This document shows positions 27,231 through 36,287 of a stretch of DNA of 64,000 bases, in pieces. Location: assembly GCA_002454165.1 (NCBI GenBank), contig DKIG01000042.1, forward strand, positions 1 through 64,000. The letters are read 5' to 3'. The stretch is from Gammaproteobacteria bacterium UBA6724. GTDB lineage: Bacteria; Pseudomonadota; Gammaproteobacteria; Pseudomonadales; Azotimanducaceae. A program made the translations under genes and the position numbers. Numbering within the stretch: position 1 is the stretch's first letter; each line of letters starts with the position of its first letter. The notes beneath the pieces are model-generated. The model saw only the letters and a list, made by a program, of their open reading frames with translations. It searched no databases and was not told the origin of the DNA.

Positions 27231-28914
27231 GGTCGCTTGCAACAGGGTCTTTCAGTTGTTGCTGATGGGCATTTTGTGCCTGTGGCAGAGTGCTGTGCTT
27301 GCCTCCGCTATCGCCACGGTGGACCGGACTAGCATCACTGAATTTGATCTCCTGAGGCTCAGACTCAGGACTTCAGACCAGCAGGTAGATCTGACGCCTG
27401 ATTTCTCTGGCATTGAAAGAGACTTTCAAATTGTCAACACCCAGACTAGCCAGAGCAGTTCTTTTTCCATCACCAACGGCAGGACGACAAGTGTGGTGTA
27501 CAAAGATTATATTTTGAGTTTGAAACCCAAGCGGCTCGGCACCCTCAGCATACCGCCGATTATGGTGGGCGGGACAGTTACGGCACCGATTAGCATCCGG
27601 GTGGCAAAACAATCGGCGGCTAGCCGGCAGCAGATGAATCAACTGGTGTTTTTTGAGTCGCAAGTTAACACCGAAGTAGCCTATGTTCAGGGGCAAATCA
27701 TCTACCGGCTTAAACTCTTCTACACAGAGGGAAGCACTGGCCAATTCCCGCTGCCGCTGGTGCTGGATGATGCCATCATTGAAGTCATTGAAAATGAAAA
27801 ACGCTATCAATCGGTGGTTAATGGCAGGGCTTTTTATGTCATTGAAAGGCGCACTGCAATTTTTCCCCAGCGTAGCGGTACTCTGGTGATTCCGCGCCAG
27901 ACATTTGTCGGTACTTTTAGTACCGGTGGCTTTCGCTCCCAATCCCAGCGCATTAATGCGGTGTCTGAAGCCCACACTATCACTGTCAAAAGGGCACCAT
28001 CATCCTTTTCCGGTCTTGATTGGATACCGGCGAAATCACTTCTTGTCTCAGAATCCTGGTCGGAAGAGCCGCCGACTTTTCGGGTGGGCGAGCCGACTAA
28101 CCGAGTCCTGAGACTGTCTGCCCTGGGAGTGTCCGACTCTCTCTTACCCGCCCTCTCAGATCTGTCGGTGGCAAGAGCCAAGGTCTATTCGGATCCGCCG
28201 GCTACGGAAAAGCAGATAGGCGCGGACGGCATCATGGCGGTCCAGGTGACCAATACCAGCATCCTACCCACCCAAGTCGGTGAACTGAACCTGCCCGAAA
28301 TTCGTATCCCTTGGTGGAATATCACGACTGACAAGGAAGAGATTGCTATCCTGCCTGCTGCCACCTATCAGATACTGCCAGCGGCTGACATAGGCGTGCC
28401 TGCTCCGAGAGTGACGGTGCCGGGCGGCGCATCAAACCAGTCAATCTCGGCGCAGACGTCTGTGTCCCCGGTCTGGCAATACATTGCCATGACGCTTGCC
28501 ATCCTCTGGCTGGTTTCTGCCTGGCAGTGGTTTTCTTTGGGTCGCCAGATCAGATTACTCAGATCAGCCGAGACCAGCCGAGATCTTGCCGCTGTTGATG
28601 ACCCTGATGAAGCCTCGCATTATCGGGCTTTTGTCCGGGCATGTCGCGGGCATCAGGCAGCCGCTGCCCATCGTCAGCTGCTTCTCTGGGCAAAAACCAA
28701 CTATCCGCAGTTGCATTCATTGGCTGAGTTGCAACAGCTGGCATCGGTGCCACTTGCTGATGAAATAAAGAAGCTTGAAGCCCTGCTTTACGGCGCAGGT
28801 GACCAGCCTGGCTGGCAGGGCAACAGACTCGCGGAGTTAGTGGCGGAATTGCGCAGGCCTGATGAGGTGATGCAGCAGAAGGGGTCCCTGGCGGCGTCAC
28901 TTAATCCGGTCTGA
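27208..28914 (+). CDS. batD: BatD family protein
   Basis: Secreted or membrane-anchored protein of 568 residues from the ATG at 27208, which overlaps the end of batB. It has a signal peptide (FQLLLMGILCLWQSAVLASA), then beta-rich repeats beginning with TSITEFDLLRLRL as in BatD/oxygen-tolerance proteins, one C-terminal helix near WQYIAMTLAILWLVSAWQW, and a cytosolic helical tail. It is the last gene of the MoxR/Bat operon and converges on pepN. Confidence 0.88.
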   Translation: MIRIKTGRVACNRVFQLLLMGILCLWQSAVLASAIATVDRTSITEFDLLRLRLRTSDQQVDLTPDFSGIERDFQIVNTQTSQSSSFSITNGRTTSVVYKDYILSLKPKRLGTLSIPPIMVGGTVTAPISIRVAKQSAASRQQMNQLVFFESQVNTEVAYVQGQIIYRLKLFYTEGSTGQFPLPLVLDDAIIEVIENEKRYQSVVNGRAFYVIERRTAIFPQRSGTLVIPRQTFVGTFSTGGFRSQSQRINAVSEAHTITVKRAPSSFSGLDWIPAKSLLVSESWSEEPPTFRVGEPTNRVLRLSALGVSDSLLPALSDLSVARAKVYSDPPATEKQIGADGIMAVQVTNTSILPTQVGELNLPEIRIPWWNITTDKEEIAILPAATYQILPAADIGVPAPRVTVPGGASNQSISAQTSVSPVWQYIAMTLAILWLVSAWQWFSLGRQIRLLRSAETSRDLAAVDDPDEASHYRAFVRACRGHQAAAAHRQLLLWAKTNYPQLHSLAELQQLASVPLADEIKKLEALLYGAGDQPGWQGNRLAELVAELRRPDEVMQQKGSLAASLNPV

Positions 28915-28940
28915 GCCGGACCGGAAGACCGAGTCAGCAA

Positions 28941-31703
28941 TTACAAACTTCTGGACGCCATCTCAAACACATTTTTGGACAGGCTTGTCAAATCAAGAAT
29001 TCGGGACAGTTGTTGTCTTATCAACGCCTGCCGCGCTGCATCGTACTTTTGCCAGCGCGTCAGGGGGGTGAGCATCCTGGCTGCCATCTGTGGGTTCAGG
29101 GCATCAAGCGCGATAACCTGGTCGGCAAGAAACGCATAACCGGCGCCTGACTTGTGGTGAAAATTGATCAGGTTGTTATTGGCAAAAGAGCCAATCAATG
29201 ACCGCATCCGATTCGGCACCCTAAGGTCAAAGGCTTCATGTCGCGCCAGCTTTTGCACCCTGTCCAGGGTATCTGGCAGCCGACAGCTTGCCTGGACGGA
29301 GAACCAAGCATCTATTACCAGCGCATCATCCACCCAGTGGTTGTAAAAGTCTGCCAGGGCGGTTTCTTTCAGCTCCCTTGCCGCCGCTGAGCTGGCATTC
29401 ACCAGGGCGCCGAGCGAAGCTCTGGTGTCAGTCATGTTGTTGGCGTGTTTGAATTGCTCAAAGCACAGAGACGTCATCTCCGTGTCGTCCGGGTGCATCA
29501 GATAATCCAGCGCGACATTCTTCAAGGCGCGTTCAGCAAGGCGCTGGCGCTTCTGTATAGCATCGGTGTCCCCCATCTGTTGCTGAATAAATTCGTGCTG
29601 GTTCAGTTTGTAAACGGAGAGGAGTTGCCCAGCTAGTCGCTCAGCGATTGCGTTACGCGCCTGGTTGATTGCTTCATGGATGGCGTCAATATTGGCGACC
29701 TGCGCCAGATCAACCAGATGAGATTCGGCAGGCAGACGCAGCATGTGGGCGATCATCTGCTTGTCGAGTGTGCCGTCCTGGTGCCGTTCAATGGCTTCAT
29801 TCAAGATGGACTCAAAAGCAATGATCAGGCGTTCGTCCAGTTGCGGTTCGGCAGAGTTTTCAATCGCGCTGAGCAGATCTTGAAGTATCTCCACCGCGAG
29901 ACGTTGCCCTGCCTCCCAGCGGTTAAAGTCGTCCGAGTCATGGCGCATCAGAAACAGCAGGTCGTCGCGACTGTAGTCATATTCCAACCTGGCCGGCGCG
30001 GAAAAGCCACGCAACAGGGACGGCACGGGTCTGGTTGTGACCCTGTTGAAGATATACTTCTGCACCGGCTGCCGCAGGTTCAGCACCAGGGTATAACCAT
30101 GGGATGAAGTCTCAACACTTGACACATCCAGACCCTCAGGGTCCAGGGTCATATCCCTACCGGTATCGTCCAGCAGACCCAGGGCAAAGGGCAGGTGAAA
30201 GGGGTCCTTCTTTTCCTGCCCCGGTGTGGGCGGGCAGGTCTGCTTCACAGTCAGGGTGAACCGCTGCGCGACCTCATCATAGTCGCTGGTGACTTTCAGT
30301 AGGGGTGTACCGGCTTGCCGATACCAGACTCGGAACTGCTCAAGATCTGCGCCGTTGGCGTCTTCCATCGCCGTGACAAATTCTTCTGTGGTGACGGCCT
30401 GACCATCATGGCGTTCAAAATAGAGATCTGTGCCTTTTCTGAATCGCTCCTTACCCAGAAGAGTGTGCATCATGCGCACCACTTCCGCGCCTTTTTCATA
30501 GACTGTGGCGGTATAGAAGTTGTTGATCTCAATATAGGATTCAGGGCGGATAGGATGCGCCAGAGGCCCTGCATCTTCCGGGAACTGGGCACTACGTAGC
30601 ATCAGCACATGCTGCACCCTGTTGACCCCGGGCGACCCGGCATCCGCCGAATACTGCTGGTCCCGGAAGACGGTAAAGCCTTCTTTCAGGCTCAACTGGA
30701 ACCAGTCCCGACAGGTCACCCGATTACCCGACCAGTTGTGAAAATACTCATGACTGACTATTGAATCTATGCGCTGATATGCTTCGTCTGTAGTGGTTTC
30801 CGGGCTTGCCAGCACGCAGGCAGTATTGAACAGATTAAGCCCCTTGTTCTCCATTGCCCCCATGTTGAAACTTTCGACGGCAACAATCATAAAGATGTCC
30901 AGGTCATATTCCCGACCATAGGTCTTTTCATCCCATGCCATTGCCTGCTTCAAACACCTCATGGCGTGGTTGACCTTGTCAATGTTGTGCGCTTCGGTGA
31001 ATATTTTCAGCTTCACCCTGCGTCCGCTCAGGGTGACGAACTCATCTTCAATATGTTGCAAATCGCCCGCTACCAGCGCGAATAGATAGGAAGGTTTTTT
31101 GAACGGGTCCTGCCAGGAGACCCAGTGCCTATCTCCCTTGGAACCATGGGACACTTCATTACCGTTTGATAACAGTACCGGGCAACTTGCCTGGTTCGCC
31201 ACAATAGTGGTCGTGAACCTGGACACTACATCAGGCCTGTCCAGGTACCAGGTGATGTTGCGGAAGCCTTCCGCTTCACACTGAGTAGTATAGATGTTGC
31301 CAGATTGGTACAGACCTTCCAGGGCTGTATTGTCCTGAGGTCTGATCTCAACCTGGGTTTTGAGTTCAAAAGCATCAGGCGGGTCAAAGATGACCATCAC
31401 CTCCTGTTCAATCCTGAATTCATTGGAACCAAGTTCCCGCCCATCAATGGCGACCGATTTGGTGACCATATCCCGACTACCATCAAGCACCAGATTGCTC
31501 TTTTCAGTTACCAGATCTGGATTCCGACGCAACCTGAGGCGAGCGGTGACTCTCGTCATGCCGCCCTCTGTGCCCTCGTCATATATGTCAAAGTGTAGAT
31601 GCGTTTCATCAACCAGATAGAGCGGCGGCTGATAGTCTTTCAGATAGACCGTGGCAGGTCCTGTGTCGTCCAGAGAAGGAGCACTGTGAATGATAGATGG
31701 CAT
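28941..31703 (-). CDS. pepN: Aminopeptidase N (M1 family)
   Basis: Zinc aminopeptidase that trims N-terminal residues from peptides in the cytosol. The exopeptidase motif GAMEN is near residue 281 and the zinc site HEYFHNWSGNR, with its downstream Glu in LSLKEG, is near residue 316. I chose the ATG at 31703 (MPSIIHSAPSL), preceded by AGGGTG, over the upstream 31751 ATG. This gives 920 residues, against about 870 in E. coli. The large C-terminal helical domain is complete. Confidence 0.95.
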   Translation of the reverse strand: MPSIIHSAPSLDDTGPATVYLKDYQPPLYLVDETHLHFDIYDEGTEGGMTRVTARLRLRRNPDLVTEKSNLVLDGSRDMVTKSVAIDGRELGSNEFRIEQEVMVIFDPPDAFELKTQVEIRPQDNTALEGLYQSGNIYTTQCEAEGFRNITWYLDRPDVVSRFTTTIVANQASCPVLLSNGNEVSHGSKGDRHWVSWQDPFKKPSYLFALVAGDLQHIEDEFVTLSGRRVKLKIFTEAHNIDKVNHAMRCLKQAMAWDEKTYGREYDLDIFMIVAVESFNMGAMENKGLNLFNTACVLASPETTTDEAYQRIDSIVSHEYFHNWSGNRVTCRDWFQLSLKEGFTVFRDQQYSADAGSPGVNRVQHVLMLRSAQFPEDAGPLAHPIRPESYIEINNFYTATVYEKGAEVVRMMHTLLGKERFRKGTDLYFERHDGQAVTTEEFVTAMEDANGADLEQFRVWYRQAGTPLLKVTSDYDEVAQRFTLTVKQTCPPTPGQEKKDPFHLPFALGLLDDTGRDMTLDPEGLDVSSVETSSHGYTLVLNLRQPVQKYIFNRVTTRPVPSLLRGFSAPARLEYDYSRDDLLFLMRHDSDDFNRWEAGQRLAVEILQDLLSAIENSAEPQLDERLIIAFESILNEAIERHQDGTLDKQMIAHMLRLPAESHLVDLAQVANIDAIHEAINQARNAIAERLAGQLLSVYKLNQHEFIQQQMGDTDAIQKRQRLAERALKNVALDYLMHPDDTEMTSLCFEQFKHANNMTDTRASLGALVNASSAAARELKETALADFYNHWVDDALVIDAWFSVQASCRLPDTLDRVQKLARHEAFDLRVPNRMRSLIGSFANNNLINFHHKSGAGYAFLADQVIALDALNPQMAARMLTPLTRWQKYDAARQALIRQQLSRILDLTSLSKNVFEMASRSL

Positions 31704-31766
31704 GACATCACCCTGATGATAGTTGGAAGTTAAAAGACACAGCAGCATCATTGAATGACGGCGGCA

Positions 31767-32651
31767 TCACCCCGACCTGGCACGCGCCAGCAGACCCGCC
31801 AGGCTACCCGTTGCCAGGCCCGCAACAAGACCACCCAGGTGCGAGCCATTGGCGATCTTGCCTAGCCCAGCCAAATCAATGACGCCGGTGAACCCGAGTA
31901 GAAGATACGCCAGCATAAAAATATAAATGCTTGACGGCAAGCCTGTGGAACGCGACGGCACCAGACGACTCCAGATAAGACTGTGACCCAGCAGACCAAA
32001 GACGACACCAGACATGCCGCCAAATAAGGATGCTCCCGAGATGAAGTACTGAGTCAGGTTGGCGGCAGATGATGATAGGAGCACCAGCGCGAGCAGCGAC
32101 AAGGAGCCGTTGGCATGCTCAATACGGCGGCCAATTTCCCAGACCCATAGCAGATTAAACACTAGATGTAGCCAGCCAAAGTGAATAAACATAGGGGTGA
32201 AGAGCCGCCAGACCTCTCCAGATGACAGGGCTTGGGCGGCGGTAACGAAGTAGAGATTGCCGATACTTTGCTCGGTTGGTAAAAATATCAGTAGTAGCAG
32301 AAGGTCGCTAAATTCGCCTTCCTCTAGGCCAAAACTGACCGGGAATAAGATGAGGTTGAGGGCTATCAGTAGCAGGGTGCTCGGGAAACTGCCGATTGCT
32401 CTGCCAAGCCTTATACCCGGCTTGAGACTGGCGGGCGCAGGGTCTTCATCGGTCAGTGTCAGTTGCCCTGATTGGTACATCGCATAGGACGACCGGGTCA
32501 GGGTAGCTGCTTGCTCTGTGTCAACCCAAAGCACTTGATGCACTCCTTCTTCCGAGATGCGATGGTTCAACCCGAGTTGGCCAAGATGCTGGCTGAAGGC
32601 GAGAAGATTAATATCGGCAGGGATTTCTAGTGCTCTGATCACGGCATGCAA
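31767..32651 (-). CDS. glpG: Rhomboid intramembrane serine protease, GlpG-like
   Basis: A 294-residue protein with a cytosolic N-terminal domain resembling that of GlpG and six membrane helices. The catalytic Ser lies in GGMSGVVFGL around residue 211 and the His in GSHLGGLVAG around residue 270, so the dyad is intact. The loop-1 region reads WRLFTPMFIHFGWLHLVFNL, matching the rhomboid pattern. It lies between pepN and a divergent XdhC-like gene. Natural substrates are unknown. Confidence 0.9.
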   Translation of the reverse strand: MHAVIRALEIPADINLLAFSQHLGQLGLNHRISEEGVHQVLWVDTEQAATLTRSSYAMYQSGQLTLTDEDPAPASLKPGIRLGRAIGSFPSTLLLIALNLILFPVSFGLEEGEFSDLLLLLIFLPTEQSIGNLYFVTAAQALSSGEVWRLFTPMFIHFGWLHLVFNLLWVWEIGRRIEHANGSLSLLALVLLSSSAANLTQYFISGASLFGGMSGVVFGLLGHSLIWSRLVPSRSTGLPSSIYIFMLAYLLLGFTGVIDLAGLGKIANGSHLGGLVAGLATGSLAGLLARARSG

Positions 32652-32721
32652 TCTATCAGTGAATCCTGATAAAATTATTCGTTGGATGGGACGAGTATAT
32701 CATTCCCTAGGCACCCTCGGC

Positions 32722-33759
32722 ATGATTGAAAATGCGGACCAACAAGTGTTGAACCAGTTGACCCGCTGGCTAGGGGCGGGGCAAGGTTGCTGGCTTGCCA
32801 CGGTGATAAAAACCTGGGGTTCATCGCCGCGGCCCATTGGCTCTTTGTTCTGCTGCAACGAGGCGGGGCAGGTTGCAGGTTCGCTGTCGGGAGGGTGTAT
32901 TGAGGAAGATCTGCTTGAGAAGCTTCAGCGGGGAGAAGTTGCCAAAGCTGCACCGCAAATTCTTATTTATGGTGCGACTCAGGAGGAAACAGAGCGACTG
33001 AGATTACCCTGTGGCGGACAATTGCATCTTGTGATTGAACCTCAGATTAACCAGCAGCGATTGCCGCAGTTCCAGCAGATAGCCGACCGGTTGGCGGCGC
33101 GAGAATGTGTGCAGCGAAGGGTTGATATCAGCACCGGCGAAATGGAAATAACCGACCAGGAAAGGTTCAGTCATCTTGAACTGGTCGGTGATTTTGACGA
33201 TGCGACATCCACCGAGCGATTTATGGTGCAGACGCTGGGACCGCGATATCAACTCTTCCTCATCGGTGCCGGGCCGGTTTCCATCTACCTTGCCCAGATG
33301 GCACAGATGCTGGACTATCATGTCCTGGTATGTGACCCCAGAGAAGACCTGATAGAAGACTGGCCTGTTGAGGGTACGCAACTGATTTGCGACATGCCGG
33401 ATGATGCGGTCCGTCGCTCCGCTGCGGACAGTTTTTCCGCTATTATTGCCTTGACCCACGACCCGCGTATTGACGACATGGGCTTGATGGAAGCACTCAG
33501 AACAGACGCCTTCTTTGTTGGTGCTATGGGCTCAGCCAGAACCTCTGCAAAACGTCGTGAACGGTTGCTGCAACTTGGCTTGAGCCAGGCGGAGGTCAAC
33601 CGACTCCATGCCCCCGTCGGCTTACCCATCGGTAGTAAAACCCCTGCGGAAATAGCCCTCGCCATCCTGTCTCAACTCAAAGCACTAGGTTCCGAATCTC
33701 GTGCAAAAGGACATGTGATAGAAGCCGACTTTAGACATGATGCCCCTGCGGCAGGCTAG
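32722..33759 (+). CDS. XdhC/CoxI family protein
   Basis: A 345-residue protein from the ATG at 32722. The N-terminal XdhC part contains TVIKTWGSSPRPIGS and GSLSGGCIEEDL with its conserved Cys, and a Rossmann-like C-terminal half begins FLIGAGPVSIYLAQMAQ and ends with APVGLPIGSKTPAEIALAIL. Members insert or sulfurate the molybdenum cofactor of xanthine-dehydrogenase-type hydroxylases. No such hydroxylase is in the window. The next gene, a MocA-like nucleotidyltransferase, overlaps the end and fits the same job. Confidence 0.88.
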   Translation: MIENADQQVLNQLTRWLGAGQGCWLATVIKTWGSSPRPIGSLFCCNEAGQVAGSLSGGCIEEDLLEKLQRGEVAKAAPQILIYGATQEETERLRLPCGGQLHLVIEPQINQQRLPQFQQIADRLAARECVQRRVDISTGEMEITDQERFSHLELVGDFDDATSTERFMVQTLGPRYQLFLIGAGPVSIYLAQMAQMLDYHVLVCDPREDLIEDWPVEGTQLICDMPDDAVRRSAADSFSAIIALTHDPRIDDMGLMEALRTDAFFVGAMGSARTSAKRRERLLQLGLSQAEVNRLHAPVGLPIGSKTPAEIALAILSQLKALGSESRAKGHVIEADFRHDAPAAG

Positions 33760-34363
33760 CCAGACTGCGAAGATGAAACCTGTAAGCCAGGGGGCTATCG
33801 TCCTTGCGGCGGGTAGTAGTTGTCGTTTCGGTACTGATAAACGCATGGCGCAACTTGCCAATGGCAAAACTCTCATTCAGCAATCCATTAACAATGCGCT
33901 GCAATCTTTTACTGAAGTCCTGGTCGTTCTACGGTGCGATGACTGGCTCTTTGAACAGGAACTACAAGCTCAGGTCAAGGACCCGCGTCTGCGTACCTAC
34001 AGGGCACCGGAATCTGCGCTGGGTATGGGACACAGTCTGGCAAATGCCATTCCTCATCTGGTCAGTGACGCCGCCTTTATATTCCTGGCTGACATGCCCT
34101 ATATTCAACAGGCCACCCTGGTGCAATTGAAGACGGCATTCACAGAAAATCAAAACAAGTTCCCGATTGTCCTACCCGTTCATGCCGAGCGTCCTGGTAA
34201 TCCGGTAGGTTTTGACAGAGCCTATTTTCCCGACATAGCGCAACTCTCGGGTGACCGGGGGGCGCGGCAGATTATTGACCAGCACCAGGACCGGGTGATT
34301 AAAGTCGCAGTAGATGACGCTGGTGTGCTACAGGATATTGACAGTCCAGATGATTTGGTCTGA
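33737..34363 (+). CDS. MocA-like nucleotidyltransferase (molybdenum cofactor cytidylyltransferase family)
   Basis: NTP-transferase fold with the nucleotide-binding loop IVLAAGSSCRFGTDKRM and the metal-binding FLADMPYI. The family transfers CMP or a related nucleotide to molybdopterin. It has 208 residues from 33737, or 196 from the ATG at 33773, which places the loop nearer the usual position. The upstream start would overlap the XdhC-like gene by 23 bp. Pairing with XdhC supports a role in maturing a molybdenum hydroxylase encoded elsewhere. Confidence 0.83.
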   Translation: MMPLRQASQTAKMKPVSQGAIVLAAGSSCRFGTDKRMAQLANGKTLIQQSINNALQSFTEVLVVLRCDDWLFEQELQAQVKDPRLRTYRAPESALGMGHSLANAIPHLVSDAAFIFLADMPYIQQATLVQLKTAFTENQNKFPIVLPVHAERPGNPVGFDRAYFPDIAQLSGDRGARQIIDQHQDRVIKVAVDDAGVLQDIDSPDDLV

Positions 34364-34415
34364 GGCGCCCGAGTTGGTTGGCTGATTCAATGGCCTTTGT
34401 CCAGCAAAGCGCCAG

Positions 34416-35288
34416 TTAACGAATCGGCTTGCTACCCCAGTCCAACTTGCTACGACAAGCACCATAAAAACTGTGCCCGGGCGGATGTACCAGCTTGAGG
34501 CGCTCTTTCTTCTTGCGGACCAGCAGTGAATGACCCGGCTCTATCTGAAATTTCAGATGGGAGTCAAAACTGACCTGGGCGCTGACATCGGTATTTGCAG
34601 CAATCACGACTTTTATTTCACTATCACCCGGTACTACTAATGGCCTGCTGGTCAGCGAATGAGGAAACATCGGCACCAGCACTATGGCATCCAGGCTAGG
34701 GTGCATGATGGGACCACCGGCAGACAGGGCATAGGCGGTGGACCCGGTGGGTGATGACAGAATCAATCCATCTGAAAGCTGAGTACAGACAAACAGCTCA
34801 TCTACATAGATATCCATCTCAATCATTTTCGGCATATTGGCGGAGTGCACCAGCACTTCATTCAATGCTGAAGGATGGTCTGAATCACCTGCCACTTCAC
34901 CCTCCAGCAGGAAATGCTCTTCCAGGGTGTAGTTGCCGGATAGCACTTCACCCAGACGCAATTCAATCTCTTCCTGGGAGACATCTGCAAGGAAGCCCAG
35001 TCTGCCCAGATTGATGCCCAGGATAGGAACACCGAAGGGTGCCATTGCCCTGGCTGCGCTCAGAATATTACCGTCTCCGCCCAGGGCTATGACAAGGTCG
35101 CATTCCGTACCCAGATCTTCCAAGGACCCGACCTTCCCGCCTAGGTTACCTGCCAGCCGTGCCGATTCGGTTTCAAACAATAGATCCACAGACAGGGAAA
35201 GAAGAAACTGCTCGACTCGCCGTAAAGATTCACGCACCTGATCGCTTGCTATCCTGGCGACCAGGCCTGCCCGTTTGAAAGAAGTCAT
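34416..35288 (-). CDS. nadK: NAD kinase
   Basis: Phosphorylates NAD to NADP in the cytosol. GGDGN is at residues 70-74 with the catalytic Asp, and the NE-D and SPTGSTAYALSAGGPI motifs follow. It has 290 residues, the usual size. Upstream, between nadK and tRNA-Asp, lies a small repeat-bearing ORF (35463-35350), so nadK may be downstream in the tRNA transcript. No separate promoter is obvious. Confidence 0.96.
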   Translation of the reverse strand: MTSFKRAGLVARIASDQVRESLRRVEQFLLSLSVDLLFETESARLAGNLGGKVGSLEDLGTECDLVIALGGDGNILSAARAMAPFGVPILGINLGRLGFLADVSQEEIELRLGEVLSGNYTLEEHFLLEGEVAGDSDHPSALNEVLVHSANMPKMIEMDIYVDELFVCTQLSDGLILSSPTGSTAYALSAGGPIMHPSLDAIVLVPMFPHSLTSRPLVVPGDSEIKVVIAANTDVSAQVSFDSHLKFQIEPGHSLLVRKKKERLKLVHPPGHSFYGACRSKLDWGSKPIR

Positions 35289-35349
35289 CTGTAATCCGCG
35301 AAGCTACTGGGTGGTTTTGCTTTATATGCCAGATCAGTGGTTGATTCAA

Positions 35350-35463
35350 TTAGGTGTATAAACGCCTGCTTGACGACATGGCTCTGGGTGACACTTTAGA
35401 CGACGCTTTAGACGACACTTTAGACGACACTTTAGACGACACTTTAGACGAGATGGTCATCAT
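35350..35463 (-). CDS. Possible small ORF with tandem Ser-Ser-Lys-Val repeats
   Basis: A 37-residue frame opens with two consecutive ATGs at 35463 and 35460 behind TTTTGAGGGC, an acceptable ribosome site for the second ATG. It reads MMTI, then five SSK(V/A) units encoded by a 12-bp array, then a basic tail ending RRLYT. It starts 28 nt after the tRNA-Asp 3' end and stops 61 nt before nadK. The period is a multiple of three, so copy-number change keeps the frame. No homology is recognisable; it could be a fortuitous ORF. Confidence 0.35.
   Translation of the reverse strand: MMTISSKVSSKVSSKVSSKASSKVSPRAMSSSRRLYT
35390..35449. repeat. 12-bp tandem repeat between tRNA-Asp and nadK
   Basis: Five copies of GACACTTTAGAC, the second with one change. 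The 12-bp period matches the arrays in rluD and pgeF, but the sequence does not share their TGACCAGC core. Confidence 0.93.
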
Positions 35464-35490
35464 GCCCTCAAAACCTCTGCCTATAAAGAA

Positions 35491-35567
35491 TGGCGGAGCG
35501 GACGGGATTCGAACCCGCGACCCCCGGCGTGACAGGCCGGTATTCTAACCAGCTGAACTACCGCTCC
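35491..35567 (-). tRNA. tRNA-Asp (GTC)
   Basis: The minus strand folds as a 77-nt cloverleaf. The acceptor GGAGCGG pairs with CCGCTCC, the anticodon loop reads CTGTCAC with anticodon GTC, and the T loop is GGTTCGAATCC. The 3' CCA is encoded. It is the second tRNA of a Val-Asp pair. Confidence 0.97.
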
Positions 35568-35597
35568 ACTTGTGACGAAATGTACCGCAATCAGTAT

Positions 35598-35673
35598 TGG
35601 TGGGTGTTGCAGGGGTCGAACCTGCGACCTACGGCTTGTAAGGCCGTCGCTCTCCCAACTGAGCTAAACACCC
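35598..35673 (-). tRNA. tRNA-Val (TAC)
   Basis: A 76-nt cloverleaf on the minus strand. The acceptor GGGTGTT pairs with AACACCC, the anticodon loop CTTACAA gives anticodon TAC, and the T arm carries GGTTCGACCC. The CCA end is encoded. It lies 30 bp upstream of tRNA-Asp in the same transcript. Confidence 0.97.
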
Positions 35674-35742
35674 TATCCGTCAGAAAACGCTCCTTGTGGT
35701 AACATTTTCTGCCAACAGATTGCTCTGGACGAAAGAAGTCGG

Positions 35743-35770
35743 ATTGTACTGATTAGAGATTATCAGTCAA
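35743..35770 (-). promoter_or_regulatory. Sigma-70-type promoter of the tRNA-Val/tRNA-Asp operon
   Basis: On the minus strand TTGACT (35770-35765) and TACAAT (35748-35743) are separated by 16 bp. Transcription would begin about 60 nt before tRNA-Val. An inverted repeat ACTGAT/ATCAGT with an 8-nt gap occupies the space between the two hexamers and overlaps their edges. Confidence 0.7.
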
Positions 35771-35804
35771 GAATGTCCAGCAATTAGCAAGCTAAGGCTC
35801 CGCA

Positions 35805-36287
35805 TCATTTCGTGCCATTCCGTGCCAGGCCCGAGACACCGGAACGCGCCATCTCAATGACACTGTCCCGGGGGATTGCTCGCAGAAACGCATCTAGCTT
35901 TTCCGAGGAGCCAGTAAGCTGTACTAGATAGGTGGTTTGGGTCACATCAATAATCTGGGCACGGAAAATATCTGTAGTGCGTTTCATTTCGGCTCTCTGC
36001 GCACCGTTTGCTTGAAGTTTTATCAGCATCAACTCGCGTTCAATATGCTCCCCGTCCGTCAGATCTACGAGCGTGATGACCTCAATTAACTTGTTAAGTT
36101 GTTTTGTGATCTGTTCAACCTGAGTATCACTGGCGCTGGTCGTCAGCGTCAGGCGCGACAGTGTCTCATCTTCGGTGGGTGCGACTGTCAGGGTTTCAAT
36201 ATTGTAATTTCTCTGGGCAAAAAGTCCCACCACCCGCGCCAGGGCACCGGCTTCATTTTCCATTAACAGTGAGATGATTCTGCGCAT
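35805..36287 (-). CDS. ilvN: Acetolactate synthase small (regulatory) subunit
   Basis: ACT-domain regulatory subunit that stimulates IlvB and confers valine feedback control. I chose the ATG at 36287 (MRRIISLLMENEAGALARV), which overlaps the ilvB stop as TGATG, giving 160 residues, the usual size for IlvH/IlvN of this type. The N-terminal ACT domain and the C-terminal ALS_ss_C region are both present. Confidence 0.95.
   Translation of the reverse strand: MRRIISLLMENEAGALARVVGLFAQRNYNIETLTVAPTEDETLSRLTLTTSASDTQVEQITKQLNKLIEVITLVDLTDGEHIERELMLIKLQANGAQRAEMKRTTDIFRAQIIDVTQTTYLVQLTGSSEKLDAFLRAIPRDSVIEMARSGVSGLARNGTK

Noticed and set aside
35354..35548. Plus-strand ORF with Leu-Asp-Asp-Thr repeats running into the tRNA-Asp gene
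   Set aside because: It reads through a tRNA on the wrong strand. The SD-equipped frame is on the other strand.
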